A program made the translations under genes and the position numbers. 64,000 nucleotides of DNA, from contig OU342637.1 of NCBI GenBank assembly GCA_910589415.1, positions 24,217,162 to 24,281,161 on the forward strand, read 5' to 3'. Each line of letters opens with the position of its first letter. The stretch's first letter is position 1. This document shows, one piece after another, positions 20,670 through 32,900 of the stretch. The notes under the pieces are model-generated. The model was not told where the DNA came from. It saw only the letters and a program-made list of their open reading frames with translations, and ran no database searches. The stretch comes from Malachius bipustulatus (lineage: Eukaryota; Arthropoda; Insecta; Coleoptera; Melyridae).

Positions 20670-21260
20670 AAAATAAACTATTGGTATCTATTAACTAACT
20701 TTTTTAGTTCACTTTTAAACTGAGAGAGGTTGTTAATATAAGAAATTGCAGAGGGAACGACAATCTTGTTCCACTTCCTGCAGAGAAGGAACGATCTTGT
20801 AATTAATATAATCTCTTTCAGAGTTTGTCTCTGCTAGCTCTCTAACTTTTTTACAAAATTAACATCCTGATATACATGTAACAATTTCAATGATTCCAAA
20901 TTAAGGGAAAGGGCAATCTCAGTACTGCAATCATATTCATTGTAGTTCATTCCTCTCCCTAACTTGTAGGTGTATCTAAAAAACTTATGCTGCACTGACT
21001 CAAGTGATTTTTTTTGTAGGACACCAAATTACAGAACCAAAAGTTAAAATTGGCCTGACTAGAGTTGTGTATCCCATAAGCTCTTGATGTGGTGGCTCTC
21101 AAGTGAATATCAAAATCAAAGTTGGTCTGATAGATTATTCCCAACTCTCTAATGCTTACAACATTCTCCAAGGAGAATGTTTAGACAATACTTTACATTA
21201 CGACAATGTTTACATGAACTGTTCCTTTCATTATTTTGTAAACAAGGAAATTTGTCGTTG
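20670..21260 (-). pseudogene. Jockey-like LINE C-terminal fragment
   Basis: Minus-strand frames read ENVVSIRELGIIYQTNFDFD then IHLRATTSRA, and in other frames LVRPILTFGSVIWCP, SVQHKFFRYTYKLGRGMNYN, LNLESLKLLHVYQDVNFVKK and SQFKSELKKLVNRYQ followed by a stop. The order fits the region C-terminal to the RT palm of Jockey-clade LINEs. At least two frameshifts. It lies about 140 bp downstream of the PTCD3 stop, in the same orientation. Confidence 0.75.
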
Positions 21261-21402
21261 GGGTTCCGACACACCTATTCTATGTCTTTAAGGAGTTAAA
21301 AAAATGAGATTTGAAAGGAGAGAGAGTTAAAAAGAAGAATGTTGCATCATTTATTGTTTATTAGTATTATTTTTTGAACTTAATCACAACATCAAAGTAA
21401 TT

Positions 21403-24400
21403 CTAATTCTTTGGGTCTACAAAACTTACGTCTACCAGTTTAGATAATTTCCCTAAATATCTCTCGTCCAAGGTAAGTTTTTCAGTCAGTCTCTTGACAA
21501 AGTCTGTCACTTCTGGATATCCGTTATCCACGCAATATTGAACACAATTCTATATGGGAAAAAATCGCAATTAGCTACAACAACTCATTAAATTTATTAG
21601 AGAAAAAAACTCACAATAGCTCTAGTGGGTGATTTATTCTCAATACAAGCATCCACATACAACGACAACGCTTCAGGTTTAGGAACTCCTATTACCGTAT
21701 TGATTCCTTTGTCTAATTTGTCAAATATCTTATTAGCACCGGAAAAATCACCATTCCTCGACAGCAACAACAAGATATTCCCCAGAATTTCACCAGTAAA
21801 ACTACAAAAAAAAAAAAACATTACACCACAACTAATACACAAGCTGAGAAACAATCAAATCATACTTCATTCGATTTGTTTTCTCCTCATCTTGACCCTC
21901 AATTAAATTATAAATCTCCATCCCGATCTCGGCAAACGGTTTGTTCAAATCAGGAGAAGCGACCGCCAGATTGTTAACTATCGCGTTCAGCAGCTGATCG
22001 AGAAGCTTTTCTCTGTAGACGTGATCGAAAACAATCATATCCGACCAAATTTTGGGAATATATTCGACGGCTCCGTTCAGTTCTACCTGCTTTATGATTT
22101 CTCCCATTACGGTTGGCTCGGGGACATAGATATGGGGCACCAGTTTCTCGTAACAGGTCTCCATAAACTCCAAAAGGGGCACTCCTTGACACAGTAGGAT
22201 GAAGTAATGGCGACTGGAACAATTCATTTGCCTTGAGTAACGTCTCTCAATCAATAAGAGAAATATTTGACATGGATAAAAAAAAAAGATGAAGACGGTT
22301 TGTCGTAATAAGATTTGAGGAACTGGTAAACAAAAAATGAGATAGGAAAACAAGTCCTTTTTCTTACTAATATATAGATTCCTTGTACGAGTCTCCTATA
22401 AGGTCGTAGTTGTTTCCAAAGTGTAGTAATGTGTTGACTCTTTTTGCTAAATCGACATCCTGTAAATGATTTCTACAAATATCCATTGCAGTCACGAAGA
22501 AATTAACATCGACAATATCTTTTATTTTGTGCTCTTTGTTTTCCACTTCGTTCATTATGTCATATAAAATCGTACTAGTAGGTCCTCCTGTAATAAATAA
22601 AAATACCTGCATCAGTATAAACAAAAAAATATTTATATCCCGTAATAAACCCAGCGATCATTATTATAGATAAGGGGCCACCAGGCATACATACTATGTA
22701 CACTATGAGATACTATGGTTCTGTAGGAGTATCCTGGTACCAGTGAAAGTCCGTGCAAAAAAGGTAATAATGGAGAAACAGGTAAAATTAGTTTACATTA
22801 AAAAAATAAGATACCAATGTAAATCATGGTAGTGAGTGTGAAACTGTTATGTACACTTGAATTTTTTTCTAAATAGTATGCCAAGGTCATATTAGCTTAT
22901 GCTAGTTGTAATACAGAAAGTAATACAAAACTGCCTCCTCATAATATGGAAATTAGTATATTAGCGGGTTATCTACCAACATTATCTACCAACACAAGAT
23001 GGCTAACAATGAACAGTTGAGTTCAAGTGCTTCCTGCAAATATTGCAGTAAAAATGTGTTAAATAGGGTGAGGTGAAATGCATTGTTTGTTTTAGCATTT
23101 ATCACCCTTCTTGCACAAAGAAAGTGAAAGATTTGAAGTTTGTAAGTGATGGGGAAGTTAAATGCTGTGAAATGGTAATAAGCTCACGTGAATCAAATGA
23201 GAGTAGCATGGAAGATGGAACAGCTCTACAAAGAATAATGGAACAGAATGAATACTTGAAGAGAGAGAATTACCTTCTTGAACAATTACTGAGAAGTTAG
23301 GATGAAAACATAAGCAGTTTGAGGGAGGAAATTAATTTGTTGAGGGAAAATATAAACTTACTAAAGTACAAAATTGTGAGATGCAAATGGCCGATTATCC
23401 ATATACCTACATAATTACCAAACCAATACTTACTCTCTTTGCAGAAAGTTATCATCACGTAATACCAAGAACCTAAAGATGTTTGAATGCCTAAATTCTT
23501 AAACTCTACCAGCATCTTAAGAACATTCTGTCTCGTCTGCTTGGAACTTCCCATGGTGCTCAAGCAATGAAGGATGGCGTTCAGTGTCCCCAAATTGGGT
23601 CTCAAACCGGCCGTTTTCATCTGCGTTAATAATTGTACAACGAGATTCCAACGCAAATCGTAGCCTTCTTTAATAAAATTGGCGACACTTATGATCGAGT
23701 TGAAAGCATCCACGCTGACAACGAGCTGTTTCTGCTCGGCTTCTTCGAACAACTGCCAAGCTCTTTCGACTTGGTAATGTTTCGCCATGCCTTGGATGAT
23801 CGCCGAGTAGGTCTCTGCTGTTGGCTTATCGATGCTCACAAATATTTCTTCGGCGATTCCTCCGTCTCTGAAAATAAACGGGTTAAATTCAGTTATTATT
23901 CGCTTCAAACTTACAGTAACTATTATTAATAATTATACTTACAACCAAGTTTTTCTTGTCCTCTCTTTCCCTTTATTGCTCTGCCTGAACCAGCGTTCTT
24001 CGATAAAATCATCCGACAGAGTATCAGCACTGTTATGGTAGCACAGCAACTCGAGCAAACTCTGCTGAGCGTCAAAACTTACACTGACGCTCTTACTTGA
24101 TAAATTTTTATAAATCGTTACGGCATCAGAGACTTGTACGTTATTTATCTCTCTTATTAAATCCTCCTCGGTCACTTCACTCTCTTCGTTGTACTGTGCT
24201 CTGGGATAGAACATCTGCACTGGAGGGTCGGCTTCTTTATGCTGGAACAGCTCTGAATGTTCTTGTCTGATCCATAAGGCCGCTTTCCTGCCGGCTTCTT
24301 GGGCCATCGCAAATGTTCTTTTACCGACATTCGATTTCGGAATCAGATAGGGATCATCGTGGTATTTGTAATGGGCTGCGGTCGGGTCTCGAGATACTGT

Positions 24401-24613
24401 TGACTCTAGGGCCCTGAGAATGTCGGTTGGGCCCCTGGATATACGCTTTGGGATTTCGATTTTATCGGGCTTACTAGATGTAGTGGTGGAAAATCTGTAG
24501 TGAAGGGGTTTTGGAGGGGTCTTCTCAAATAATTGCCTGAAAAAAAGGAGTTAATTTTATTTACAATTAGATTTGAAGGTTTACCTTAAGGAAAGGCGAG
24601 AGAATCGACTCAT
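21403..24613 (-). CDS. PTCD3: Pentatricopeptide repeat protein PTCD3 / mitoribosomal small-subunit protein mS39
   Basis: RNA-binding PPR protein of the mitochondrial small ribosomal subunit, needed for mitochondrial translation. Seven exons (24613-24585, 24536-23943, 23867-23434, 22587-22368, 22213-21866, 21801-21615, 21549-21403) join in phase with GT-AG sites to give 652 aa; human PTCD3 is 689. The N terminus is Arg/Ser-rich (MSRFSRLSLRQLFEK), as expected of a mitochondrial presequence. Family blocks are clear: IPKRISRGPTDILRALEST, DPTAAHYKYHDDPYLIPKSN, VGKRTFAMAQEAGRKAA, TYSAIIQGMAKHYQVERAWQ, GLRPNLGTLNAILHCLSTMG and YRHYFILLCQ. The helical PPR repeats fill the middle. Intron 3 (23433-22588) holds an opposite-strand LINE fragment. 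Two AATAAA signals lie at about 21350-21360. No frame break was found. Confidence 0.93.
22650..23395 (+). pseudogene. LINE ORF1 fragment inside PTCD3 intron
   Basis: From an ATG at about 22999 the plus strand reads CKYCSKNVLNRVR, then after a frame break RCIVCFSIYHPSCTKKVKDL, a Cys/His pattern like the PHD-type finger of some LINE ORF1 proteins. A coiled-coil-like EQNEYLKRENYLLEQLL and a stop at 23298 follow. The RT part is absent, so the fragment keeps a 5' portion, the opposite of usual LINE truncation. Confidence 0.5.
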
Positions 24614-25149
24614 GTTTTACTAGTATGTTGTTTTGTGGTATTCAAAATTCCGAAAGTAGCCTGAAGAAAATTTTGCGGAATCTTTTGTAAAATTTAAGGC
24701 CACATTATCAATTTTTCCCCTATATTTGGACTTGGGACTTGGAGATAAGGACTGCTCAAACCAAATAACGAAAAGAATAAAATAAGATTAAGAATAGAAA
24801 ATTTCAAGGATATCTTAGGTTAAAACAACTTTACTAAGTTCTTCTTCTTTCGTTTCTTAATGTCATAATGTCGTTTCAATCTTTGACTTTAGCTAAAACA
24901 TTTTAACAATTGATGCGCATGCGTATATTTGTGACGGTAGCTGAGTTCACATTTCACAACATATTTTGATTTTGTTATAATTTTACTTATAATATCTTAT
25001 GTAGAAGTCTTTCGCTATTTTAAAAGTAACATTATCTTCAGATAATTTTCATTTCAATTTACTTGTCTGAAGATTCTGTGTAAGACTGAAGTGACTGACT
25101 AGTGATAGTGTGATCACAGAATAGGTACAATCAGAATATAAACTTCAAT
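24614..25149. other. 5' flank of PTCD3
   Basis: Presumed promoter region. No TATA box stands out. Contains scattered GTGATAGTG repeats near 25100. Confidence 0.4.
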
Positions 25150-26460
25150 AAAAATACCGAGTTCGCGCATCTACTCGGCGCATAAGTAGTGATCCGCCAT
25201 GATTTGAGATGAGCTTTCATTAGTTTTGAATGCGGGCCCACAGAATAGAATTGTACCTATTCTGTGGCGGGCCTGCGTTTCTACTCTGAAGCAATGGCCG
25301 CTAGAGGTATGGCTTATTGTCTCTAAAAGATCAAAAACGCCGCCGGCGAGTTTAGCTTCTGATTTATTTTATTCTGTGGTGTGATAGTGATAGTGAAGGG
25401 AGTGACTACTGACAGACTGAAAAATGAAAAGCACAGAAATAAGAATCAGAAGGCAAACTTCAATTAAAAAAAACATTGAATAAAAAAAACCGAGTTCGCG
25501 CATCTATTCGGCGCATAGAGATCCGCCTTGTTTAAAGCTACGTTTTCCTAGCTGCGTATATCGCACTGCGTACGACGCACGCGTAACACGCCCAACACTG
25601 CTCTTGTATGGTTTAAATCGGACCGTTTTCCTACAGTGCGTGTTCCGCAGTATTGGACGGTTTGCGCTCGCGTGAAACGTCGGCTTTGCCTCGAAAGCAG
25701 TCAATCACGCGACGCAGTGCGTAAGTTATTGTTTTTTTTATTATTTTATTGTTGAATACATCAGGAAAAGAATCTCAAAAAAGATTTTCTGCAGCTGAAG
25801 ATGAACTGTTGTTTGAACTGGTGGCTGGATTACTCATAATAGTATACGATGTAAAATTAAAAGACTACAAAAATAAGAGTTTAAAAGACACAAAATCGAA
25901 TTAAATTAACTAGGTTCGTCTTTTTTCAACAAAGTTCTTTATAACAAGGAATTATAAATACTTCTTCTTCATCGTAATGAGATCTAGAAGAACTCCTTTT
26001 CTCATAATATTATCACCAAAATAAATATTACATTTTAATTTGAACTGATTTCCGCAAGTTGGAAAACACTGTTCACGCAACCAATACTGCGTGGATCGCC
26101 CTGCGTAAACCGCACGCGTTTTGCGCTAGCGTTTGACGCAGCTAGGAAAACGTAGCTTTTTTATAGAGAGGAACTCAGCGCTCAGCGGCGGGGCGCAATG
26201 GAGTCAGTTACTCTCTATCGCTCGTTGCCTGCAGTGCCAGCGGCGGAGTGGCGCTCCTCTATAATCGCGAGCACACATTATAGATGTTTGTCAAAACATC
26301 TAGTAGGTACACTCCTGCACAAAGTGACTGCATTTAGTTTTGAATGCGGGTCTGCGCTTCTTCGCCGGAACAATGGCCGCCAGATGTGTGGCTTGTCTCT
26401 AAAAGATCAAAGGCGCCGCCGGCGAGTTTGGTTTCTTATTGTTTCTTTTGACTGCGCAGG
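25150..26460. repeat. Two copies of a repeat, the second interrupted by a DNA element
   Basis: Copy 1 (about 25158-25365) and copy 2 (25490-25530 plus 26160-26440) share ACCGAGTTCGCGCATCTA, TAGTTTTGAATGCGGG, AACAATGGCCGC and TCTCTAAAAGATCAAA...CGCCGCCGGCGAGTTT. The 3' sequence of copy 2 (GCGCAGGCTGCG...GACGTCACG) recurs near 34660-34760. Confidence 0.75.
25533..26162. mobile_element. Inverted-repeat DNA element with a MADF-domain scrap
   Basis: Ends are AAAGCTACGTTTTCCTAGCT and AGCTAGGAAAACGTAGCTTT, perfect inverses of 20 bp. Tandem CGCACTGCGT-like words lie inside both ends. A plus frame near 25765-25905 reads RFSAAEDELLFELVAG then VYDVKLKDYKNKSLKD, the first half of a MADF domain such as the Myb/MADF partner proteins of PIF/Harbinger elements. 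No transposase is present. Confidence 0.65.
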
Positions 26461-26541
26461 CTGCGTTCCGGTCTTCTGACGTCACGCGGTTGGAAGACTA
26501 CACATGAGATTGCTCATATCTTTTCTAATGTCAGAAATCAA

Positions 26542-26675
26542 TAATAGTATATTACATTACTAGTGTAGAAAGTGACTCCATTTCACACGAGGGGGAGATT
26601 TTGGTATCGTACGAGGCGCCAGCCGAGTGTGAAATGACACTTTCCACACAAAAGTAATGTACACTATTTTTCCTA
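26542..26675. repeat. Short fold-back repeat
   Basis: Arms share GTAGAAAGTGACTCCATTTCA / TGAAATGACACTTTCCACAC with outer ATTAC/GTAAT extensions; about 50 bp each. Confidence 0.7.
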
Positions 26676-27012
26676 CGACCACAGATTAATGCTCATTAAA
26701 AAAATTATACTTTTATTTATTTGATAACTTTACAAAGAAAACTAATGATTGAATTAGAAAAACTTACAATAACAACAATTTAGAATTGTAGAACTTGAAA
26801 GTAAGTCATATAATCTTATTTTTTCTTCTCGGGCAATCTAAAAAATGCAACAACATATAGCATTCATCTTCCCTTTGGGTTACCATTCATCAAGTTGGAA
26901 GAAAATAATTTCAACTTTGTCTAATAAGCCTTTATAAAGAATGTTTTTTTTGTCCCATGCCCATTTTTGAAAACATAGTAACATTAATAATTATAACTGA
27001 ACAATAGTTTGA
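26676..27012. other. Non-coding; fragment of the 1480-1940 / 43740-44290 repeat
   Basis: 26815-26870 (TTATTTTTTCTTCTCGGGCA then ATCTAAAAAATGCAACAACATA) resembles 44160-44205. The rest is A+T-rich. Confidence 0.5.
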
Positions 27013-27136
27013 GACACAACCTCAGAAGGTCTGGTGAAGACCACCATCTCCGTTGATGTTTTTGGTTGGTATGGCAGATTGATTACTGATTCGATGTCTC
27101 TGTCTTCACCAGCACTACACCATCGCTGAGGTTGTA
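27013..27136. repeat. Imperfect fold-back repeat
   Basis: ACACAACCTCAGAAGG...CTGGTGAAGAC is mirrored by GTCTTCACCAG...CGCTGAGGTTGT. Confidence 0.55.
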
Positions 27137-27575
27137 TTGTTCAGAGAACTTAACTACTGTCTTCATGAGGCCATATCAAATCAAAAGCAAACTATGACAC
27201 ATTTTTTATTGTTCCACATTACTCTTTCTTTATAAGGGGGAATTAAATATAAAAAAACAAGACTGGGAATACACATACTCCTATATACAAAAAAAACTAA
27301 AATCTACCAATATCTGACACTATTCTATCCAGTACTTATCCAATAAAATGACACATAATTAAAACAGAATGACTGAGTGGATGAACTAACAATACATTTT
27401 ATTTAAACCCTAATTAAACCACTAATTACTCAAAAGTTAAATATATTTTACAGCAATTAATTGTTATAATACATCGGAACGGTGGTCACAACGGACGATC
27501 AAAAATTTACCTATTCATCAAGAGAGTTTTAACTGATCTATTTTATTATTATTATAATATTATTTATTATATTAT
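27137..27575. other. Non-coding, nothing recognised
   Basis: A+T-rich spacer without a supported feature. Confidence 0.4.
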
Positions 27576-27715
27576 GCACGGTGATCCCGAAATGGCGGAC
27601 ACGGATAGTACCAGTACCAAAGCATTAATTGGGGATTAGGGATTGAAGTTCATTTACTTTTGCTTAAGTAGATAGTGACCAATTTTATGGAAAATAAAGT
27701 CACAACACCACACAA

Positions 27716-28196
27716 TACCTCACGACCTTAATAAGTAACTAGTGACTTGCGTGGCCAAGTGGTTCTCCGCTGGCTCACGAAGCCATAGATCGCGGGTTCG
27801 AAACTCACCTCGGCCCGCTTTACTTTTCAGATTCATTTTCGAATGTCTGTGAAAAGTAAAACAAGCGATCGAACATTTAAAAGGCAAACATATATAAAAT
27901 GTGTGTGGCTAAAGAGTTCGTGCTCAAAGCCAAATTACCGGGAGTGGAGCGACTATGTCTTACCTACACAGTTAAGACCGATGCTCCCTCTTTTTTTTAA
28001 AAAAAAAAAAAACATGCAGTAACTGAAATTACTAAAAAAGCGATTTCTGAGAAACGGAAAGCAGAAACGTACGTTTGAAGGAACATTTCTCTTTGCCGCT
28101 TCTCCATCAGCGAAAATGTTCCGCCAAACGTAAAGTTTCTTGAAAGTCGCTTCTTTTGTAATGTCAGTGACTGCACGTTATTAAGGTCGTGAGGTA
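27716..28196. mobile_element. TA-flanked MITE with ~110-bp inverted arms
   Basis: TACCTCACGACCTTAATAA opens and TTATTAAGGTCGTGAGGTA closes it. The arms continue inward with CAGTAACTGAAATTAC/GTAATGTCAGTGACTG and GAAACGTACGTTTG/CAAACGTAAAGTTTC. The left arm is split by a SINE. Confidence 0.85.
27743..28012 (+). repeat. tRNA-derived SINE with A and B boxes
   Basis: TGGCCAAGTGG (27752-27762) is a perfect Pol III A box and GGTTCGAAACTC (27795-27806) a good B box, spaced as in a tRNA. The head resembles a tRNA-Ser type. The 3' end (GGAGTGGAGCGACTATGTCTT...AAGACCGATGCTCCCTC and an A tail) matches the SINE at 10430-10650. Confidence 0.85.
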
Positions 28197-28275
28197 TAGA
28201 TACACTTCTTATGGAACTAGAAAGAAAAATAGTGTGTAGGTCTATAATAGCCAGATTAAGATGTCACCATAGAAA

Positions 28276-29028
28276 TACAGTGTGCCCAGGATAAGGATGA
28301 ACAGAATGGGGATCTCGGAAACCGTGAGAGATACCGGCTCCCTTAAATTAGCAAAAAGTTGGGCAATTTAGGGGTCAATGATATTCCGTTATGTCGGAAA
28401 GATATAGAAGAACAAAGAAAACTTTCTTATTGCTACTTTTTAGCTCTACAAGATGGCATTTATAAAGTTTCAGTCCAATTAGTTTAGAAGAAAACACCAT
28501 CAACTTATATGGCCTGTAAAAAAGTACACCCCGTGGTTTGGCCATATTTAATTTACAATACACAAAATTACACGAACACGCATTTGTCCATAAGTACAAA
28601 ATTCCCGCTATCCCTTTATTAATTCCTCGAAGTTACCAATCACACGCACATTGAGTAGGTACCAGAAGAGGGAGAGAAAGTGAAGAAGATAGACTGTAAA
28701 AATAAAAATCAATTAAGCCTGCTATAAAAGAAATAAATAATTGAAAAGTGCCTGTCGGAGATGAAGAGTGCTACAACAGAATAATTATTGTTTGGGAAAC
28801 AGAAAATCTCCAGCGACCAACCAAACAAGGTAACTCCTTTTTTTTTCTAGCCACCTGTATTAAATAGAATTTTCGAATATCTCCGGATGCAAGAGGAATT
28901 TTCTCGGTTTCTCAACGGAATATCATTGACCCCTAAATTGCTCAACTTTTTGCTAATTTAAACTACCCTGTATCTCTCACAGTGTCCGAGATCCCCATGC
29001 TGTTAATCCTTATCCTGGGCACACTGTA
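28276..29028. mobile_element. Fold-back element with ~130-bp arms
   Basis: TACAGTGTGCCCAGGATAAG (28276) is mirrored by CTTATCCTGGGCACACTGTA (to 29028). The arms continue through CCCTAAATTGC.CAACTTTTTG and GGAATATCATTGACCCCTAA. The ~480-bp centre is non-coding. Confidence 0.85.
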
Positions 29029-29136
29029 TATGACGAAGCTGATGAAACAATTTTTGCTTTGAAATTTACAGTCTTTCTAAACATCCTCGACAACACTCTG
29101 TGTACAGTGTTTGCCATTTCGGGATCACCCTCTATA

Positions 29137-29987
29137 AGTAGATACAAGGTGGCCCATCGAAAAAAAAAACAAAAAAACTATAAATAGGCGATAAAGGCCA
29201 CAGAACATTTCTTTCGTGTACATCTCAAGTTTAATTTTCAATTGACCATCTTGTACATGTTATGGACCAAGTGATTAATGAGGTCATTATTTGCAATGTT
29301 CGGGCAGTATGAATAATAGGATTAGTGGTCTTTATAAATATTTCTGTGAGATTGTTGGACAATTTAATAATTTCAAAAAATCCATACCTACAAGTGGAGA
29401 GCGGGAAAGAGAATGTTAAGCATGTTGGTTTCAAGTAATTTTAGAAATAAGTTGATAAGATACTAGCTTGATCTGTCTAACCCTAATCCAATACCTTGTG
29501 ACTAAAAAAGGTAACACCTTAGAGTTCTCTATTGAAGATATTTGGAACTCGGAGATTTCACTGAGTGTGTTAGAATATTGTGTAAGTGTATAGGTCAAGT
29601 TCTTAAAAATGAGATCGTTCTATTCTTTTATAATAATAATGTCACAGTTTAAACTAATATCTTATTACAAAGCAAATAAATGAAAAACATTATTCATAAA
29701 CCCTGGTCAATTTACCATTTTTATTTTAATAGTCACTGTCATATATTGCCCTCTCATATTAGGCACTTTTCAAACTGCTCAGACGTTATTGTTATCAGAA
29801 ATGTAATATCTTATTAATCACTTGGTCCACTTAATAATAATATATAAAATGTACATTTACAATTTTCATTACAAAAATTTGATCCATTCATACCCAAAAT
29901 ATGACCATTTTACAAATCCGTTACATTGCTACATAGAAAAACCGGTTCTCGAAAGAATCTTTTTGATCACCCGTCTAGAATGTATCT
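29137..29987. other. 3' flank of the PRELI gene
   Basis: A+T-rich. It must include the 3' UTR of the minus-strand PRELI gene. No clear AATAAA close to the stop, no other gene. Confidence 0.45.
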
Positions 29988-32900
29988 TCAGGAATAGGAG
30001 GCGTAGATCTTCGTCTTGGCCTTGGCTAAATCGGAGGCGTTCTTAGCAGCGTCTTTCAGCTTGCTGGTAGCAGTGACCGTCGGGTTATGAGCCGATGGGG
30101 AGGTTATGGCATTCTGTAACGGGAACATGTTGCAGAGGACGTGATTGAAGCCAGATATCTGCAAACAAAAAAATCCGCTTTCAACTCAACTTTAACTACT
30201 GATAACCTTTAACCTGGAAACGACTTTCAGACCCGATCAATTAACCGGTTTTTGTTTATAAACATTAAATCCGTGTTATCTAATGATGTTGCTATTTTAA
30301 GGTTCAATTTCACCTATTTTAGTTGATAATATAATACCAAACCGGTCGACTTCCATCACGTAGAGTCGTTCTTTTTCAATCTCTCTTTAATCGATTTGAG
30401 TTAGGGAATAGGACTGATTATCGATGATTGACAACACTGTCCCAATTAGGGATGCAACGAATATTCGGCAACTATTCGGCGAACGTAATATTCGGCCATT
30501 TTGCCGAATATTCTATTCGGCCGAATATTTCTATTTGTCGCCGAATATCTCCGCCGAATATGTCTCAAGTTTTTATGAATAGAAATACCGAGAGAAATAC
30601 CTACATATTTTTCAAGACATTTTAGGAAACTCCTAAATAATAATGGCTTGGATCTATTGTTATTGATCACAGTTAATCCCTTAACAATAGACCAGGCACC
30701 TATCTACCTGAATATTTTTATGGCTGGACTCTTTTTCAAGCATTGACGGAATATTTTACACTTTAATTACAGCATCTCCTAAGTACCTATAATTTAGCGG
30801 GTTTCGTATCTTGAAAAATACTAATTTATATCTACACAATAATATTCCTATATTATCATCAATTGGGTATTAATTTTAGGGACTCTTCAGAGAAAATATG
30901 AAATAAAAATCAGAGATAACACAGAACGCAGACTTCATGATTGTATAAAAATTTAAAAGAATTCCTGTTTTCAAGTGGGTCCTTTCAATTTGTAAACAAA
31001 CCACTTATACAACAATGGTTAGGAGAAAGACTAGTATATGTAAAAGAAAAGGACAAAGTTCATATCTACCCATTTCACCAAAAGAGACAAACAACAATAA
31101 TGGAAATATGGGATGACTTCATGAATCAGATTCCAGTGTTGACGTTAATGGGCTATAAATCAACAATAAATCACACTTCCCCTTTTGAATTTTAGAAATT
31201 TCTTATTCATTCTTGAAATCTAACAAATAATTTAATAACATTGTTCCTCTTGTGTTTTATTATAGGGGGGAAATTAATGAACTTATAGAAATTGCTTACA
31301 CTTTACCTACTTGCTTGAAATTTCAATGACAGGAACAGTAACAAAAAGATAAAGTACCCAGGTACCTACTTCTAAGAATAATTGATTATTTACTGAAAAT
31401 TGAATATTCCTCTGATACCCTGTTATTGTTTTGCCTAAACTCGAGCTTCAATATGAAAATGAAACAGTCAATAAAGTCAATAAAAATCACCCAACAATAG
31501 CGCTGAACCGGTTCCTTTCCGAGAATTTATTGTTTTATTAGGTACCTAAAATCCAACCTATAAAGCACATGAATGACTGAAAGATGCACGTAAAAAACTG
31601 GTTATGGACAAGTTGGACAACCCTCAAATAAAATAAAGAAAAAGAAGCCTGTTAGAGCTGGCACTGTGGACTCACCAGGAATTAAAAATTTCACAAAACC
31701 ATAATATTCGGCCGAATACTAATGGCCGAATATTCGTATTCGGTATTCGGCAAAAATCGGTATTCGTTGCATCCCTAGTCCCAATAATAATAATAAAACA
31801 GACTGGGCTATGAAAATAATAATCTTTAAGCAAAGAACAGATCACATTTTTTTAAAGTATTACAGTAGGGAAAATAGTTACCATTTTAAAGCAACAATTT
31901 TGAAAGATGAACTTACCATTTTGTGACAGTTCTTCTTGAACCTGTCATGTCCGAAAGCGCAGATGGCTCTGCCGAAACCTTTCACTTGCGATTCAATCCA
32001 CGCCGATCGAACTGCAATTGTTTTCCCGGGGTTCTCTTCGCTCGGCGTGTACACCACTTTTTCCACGACACTCTAAAAATTCATCACCCCTGAGTAACAA
32101 AAAAACAAGTAAGATCAAAGACAAATTCTTACCATGACTTTGGCGTAACCCAGATTCCTGGTGTAAGTGATCAGCTGCTTCGTCTCGGGATCGACAATCG
32201 ACTCTTCTACAATGTAGACATGCTTGGCGGTGATGAAACGTTCTGCCCATCTCGGAATGGAATTCGTTTTACTTAGCAGCCGTTTCGTGACCAAACGACC
32301 CGACCTGATCTCCCGACTCACAGTGTCCTCCGTCAAAACATGTTTACTGAAAAATAAGGACTCATTGGATCGATCCGTTCTTTATTGGCTGCGATAAATC
32401 CAATATAAATTGGGTGCTTCCTCGGGGTTTGGGGGACATGGAAACTCTGCTTGACTCCCCCACCACGTTGTCACATGGACGAGGGAGGACCCAACAAAAA
32501 GCTTATAATAATCCAGGGTATGCGGCGATGAATGTAAGATAGGAGGGGGTGCTCGGCAGCTACCAACAAACCTCAGGGACCCTGACAGAGTAACACTAAG
32601 TCAGGTCATTGGTCATTGTTAGGTTTTTTTCCTCTTAAAATTTACTACCCCTTTTCTTTATTTCTTTATTTTACTTTTATTCTTAAATTTTAGCCTGACG
32701 AATGACCTGGCATAGTGGAGGGGAATTCTAGTTGCCAAAGACCGAACTTAAGACGCCACAGCCCAACAATGTTGCTGCTTCTTCAATATCGGTGTTCATA
32801 TTCACATATAGAAATCGCAATGACAATATAAGCACTTGTTAAATTTACCTTTGGATATTTTACTGAGCCAAAATGGACTTAAGCTCCACCCCACAACACT

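Larger units (their letters stand above)
27576..29136. mobile_element. Outer inverted-repeat pair enclosing several nested elements
   Basis: GGTGATCCCGAAATGGC (27580-27596) is mirrored by GCCATTTCGGGATCACC (29113-29129). Between them lie a TA-flanked MITE with a SINE in it and a separate fold-back. The shared outer arm is only about 30 bp. Confidence 0.6.

Noticed and set aside
21974..22222. 82-codon frame in PTCD3 exon 5
   Set aside because: Alternative-frame shadow of the PTCD3 coding exon.
27734..28024. AGTAACT as the SINE target duplication
   Set aside because: The same words arise from the MITE arm sequence, so the match is not independent evidence.
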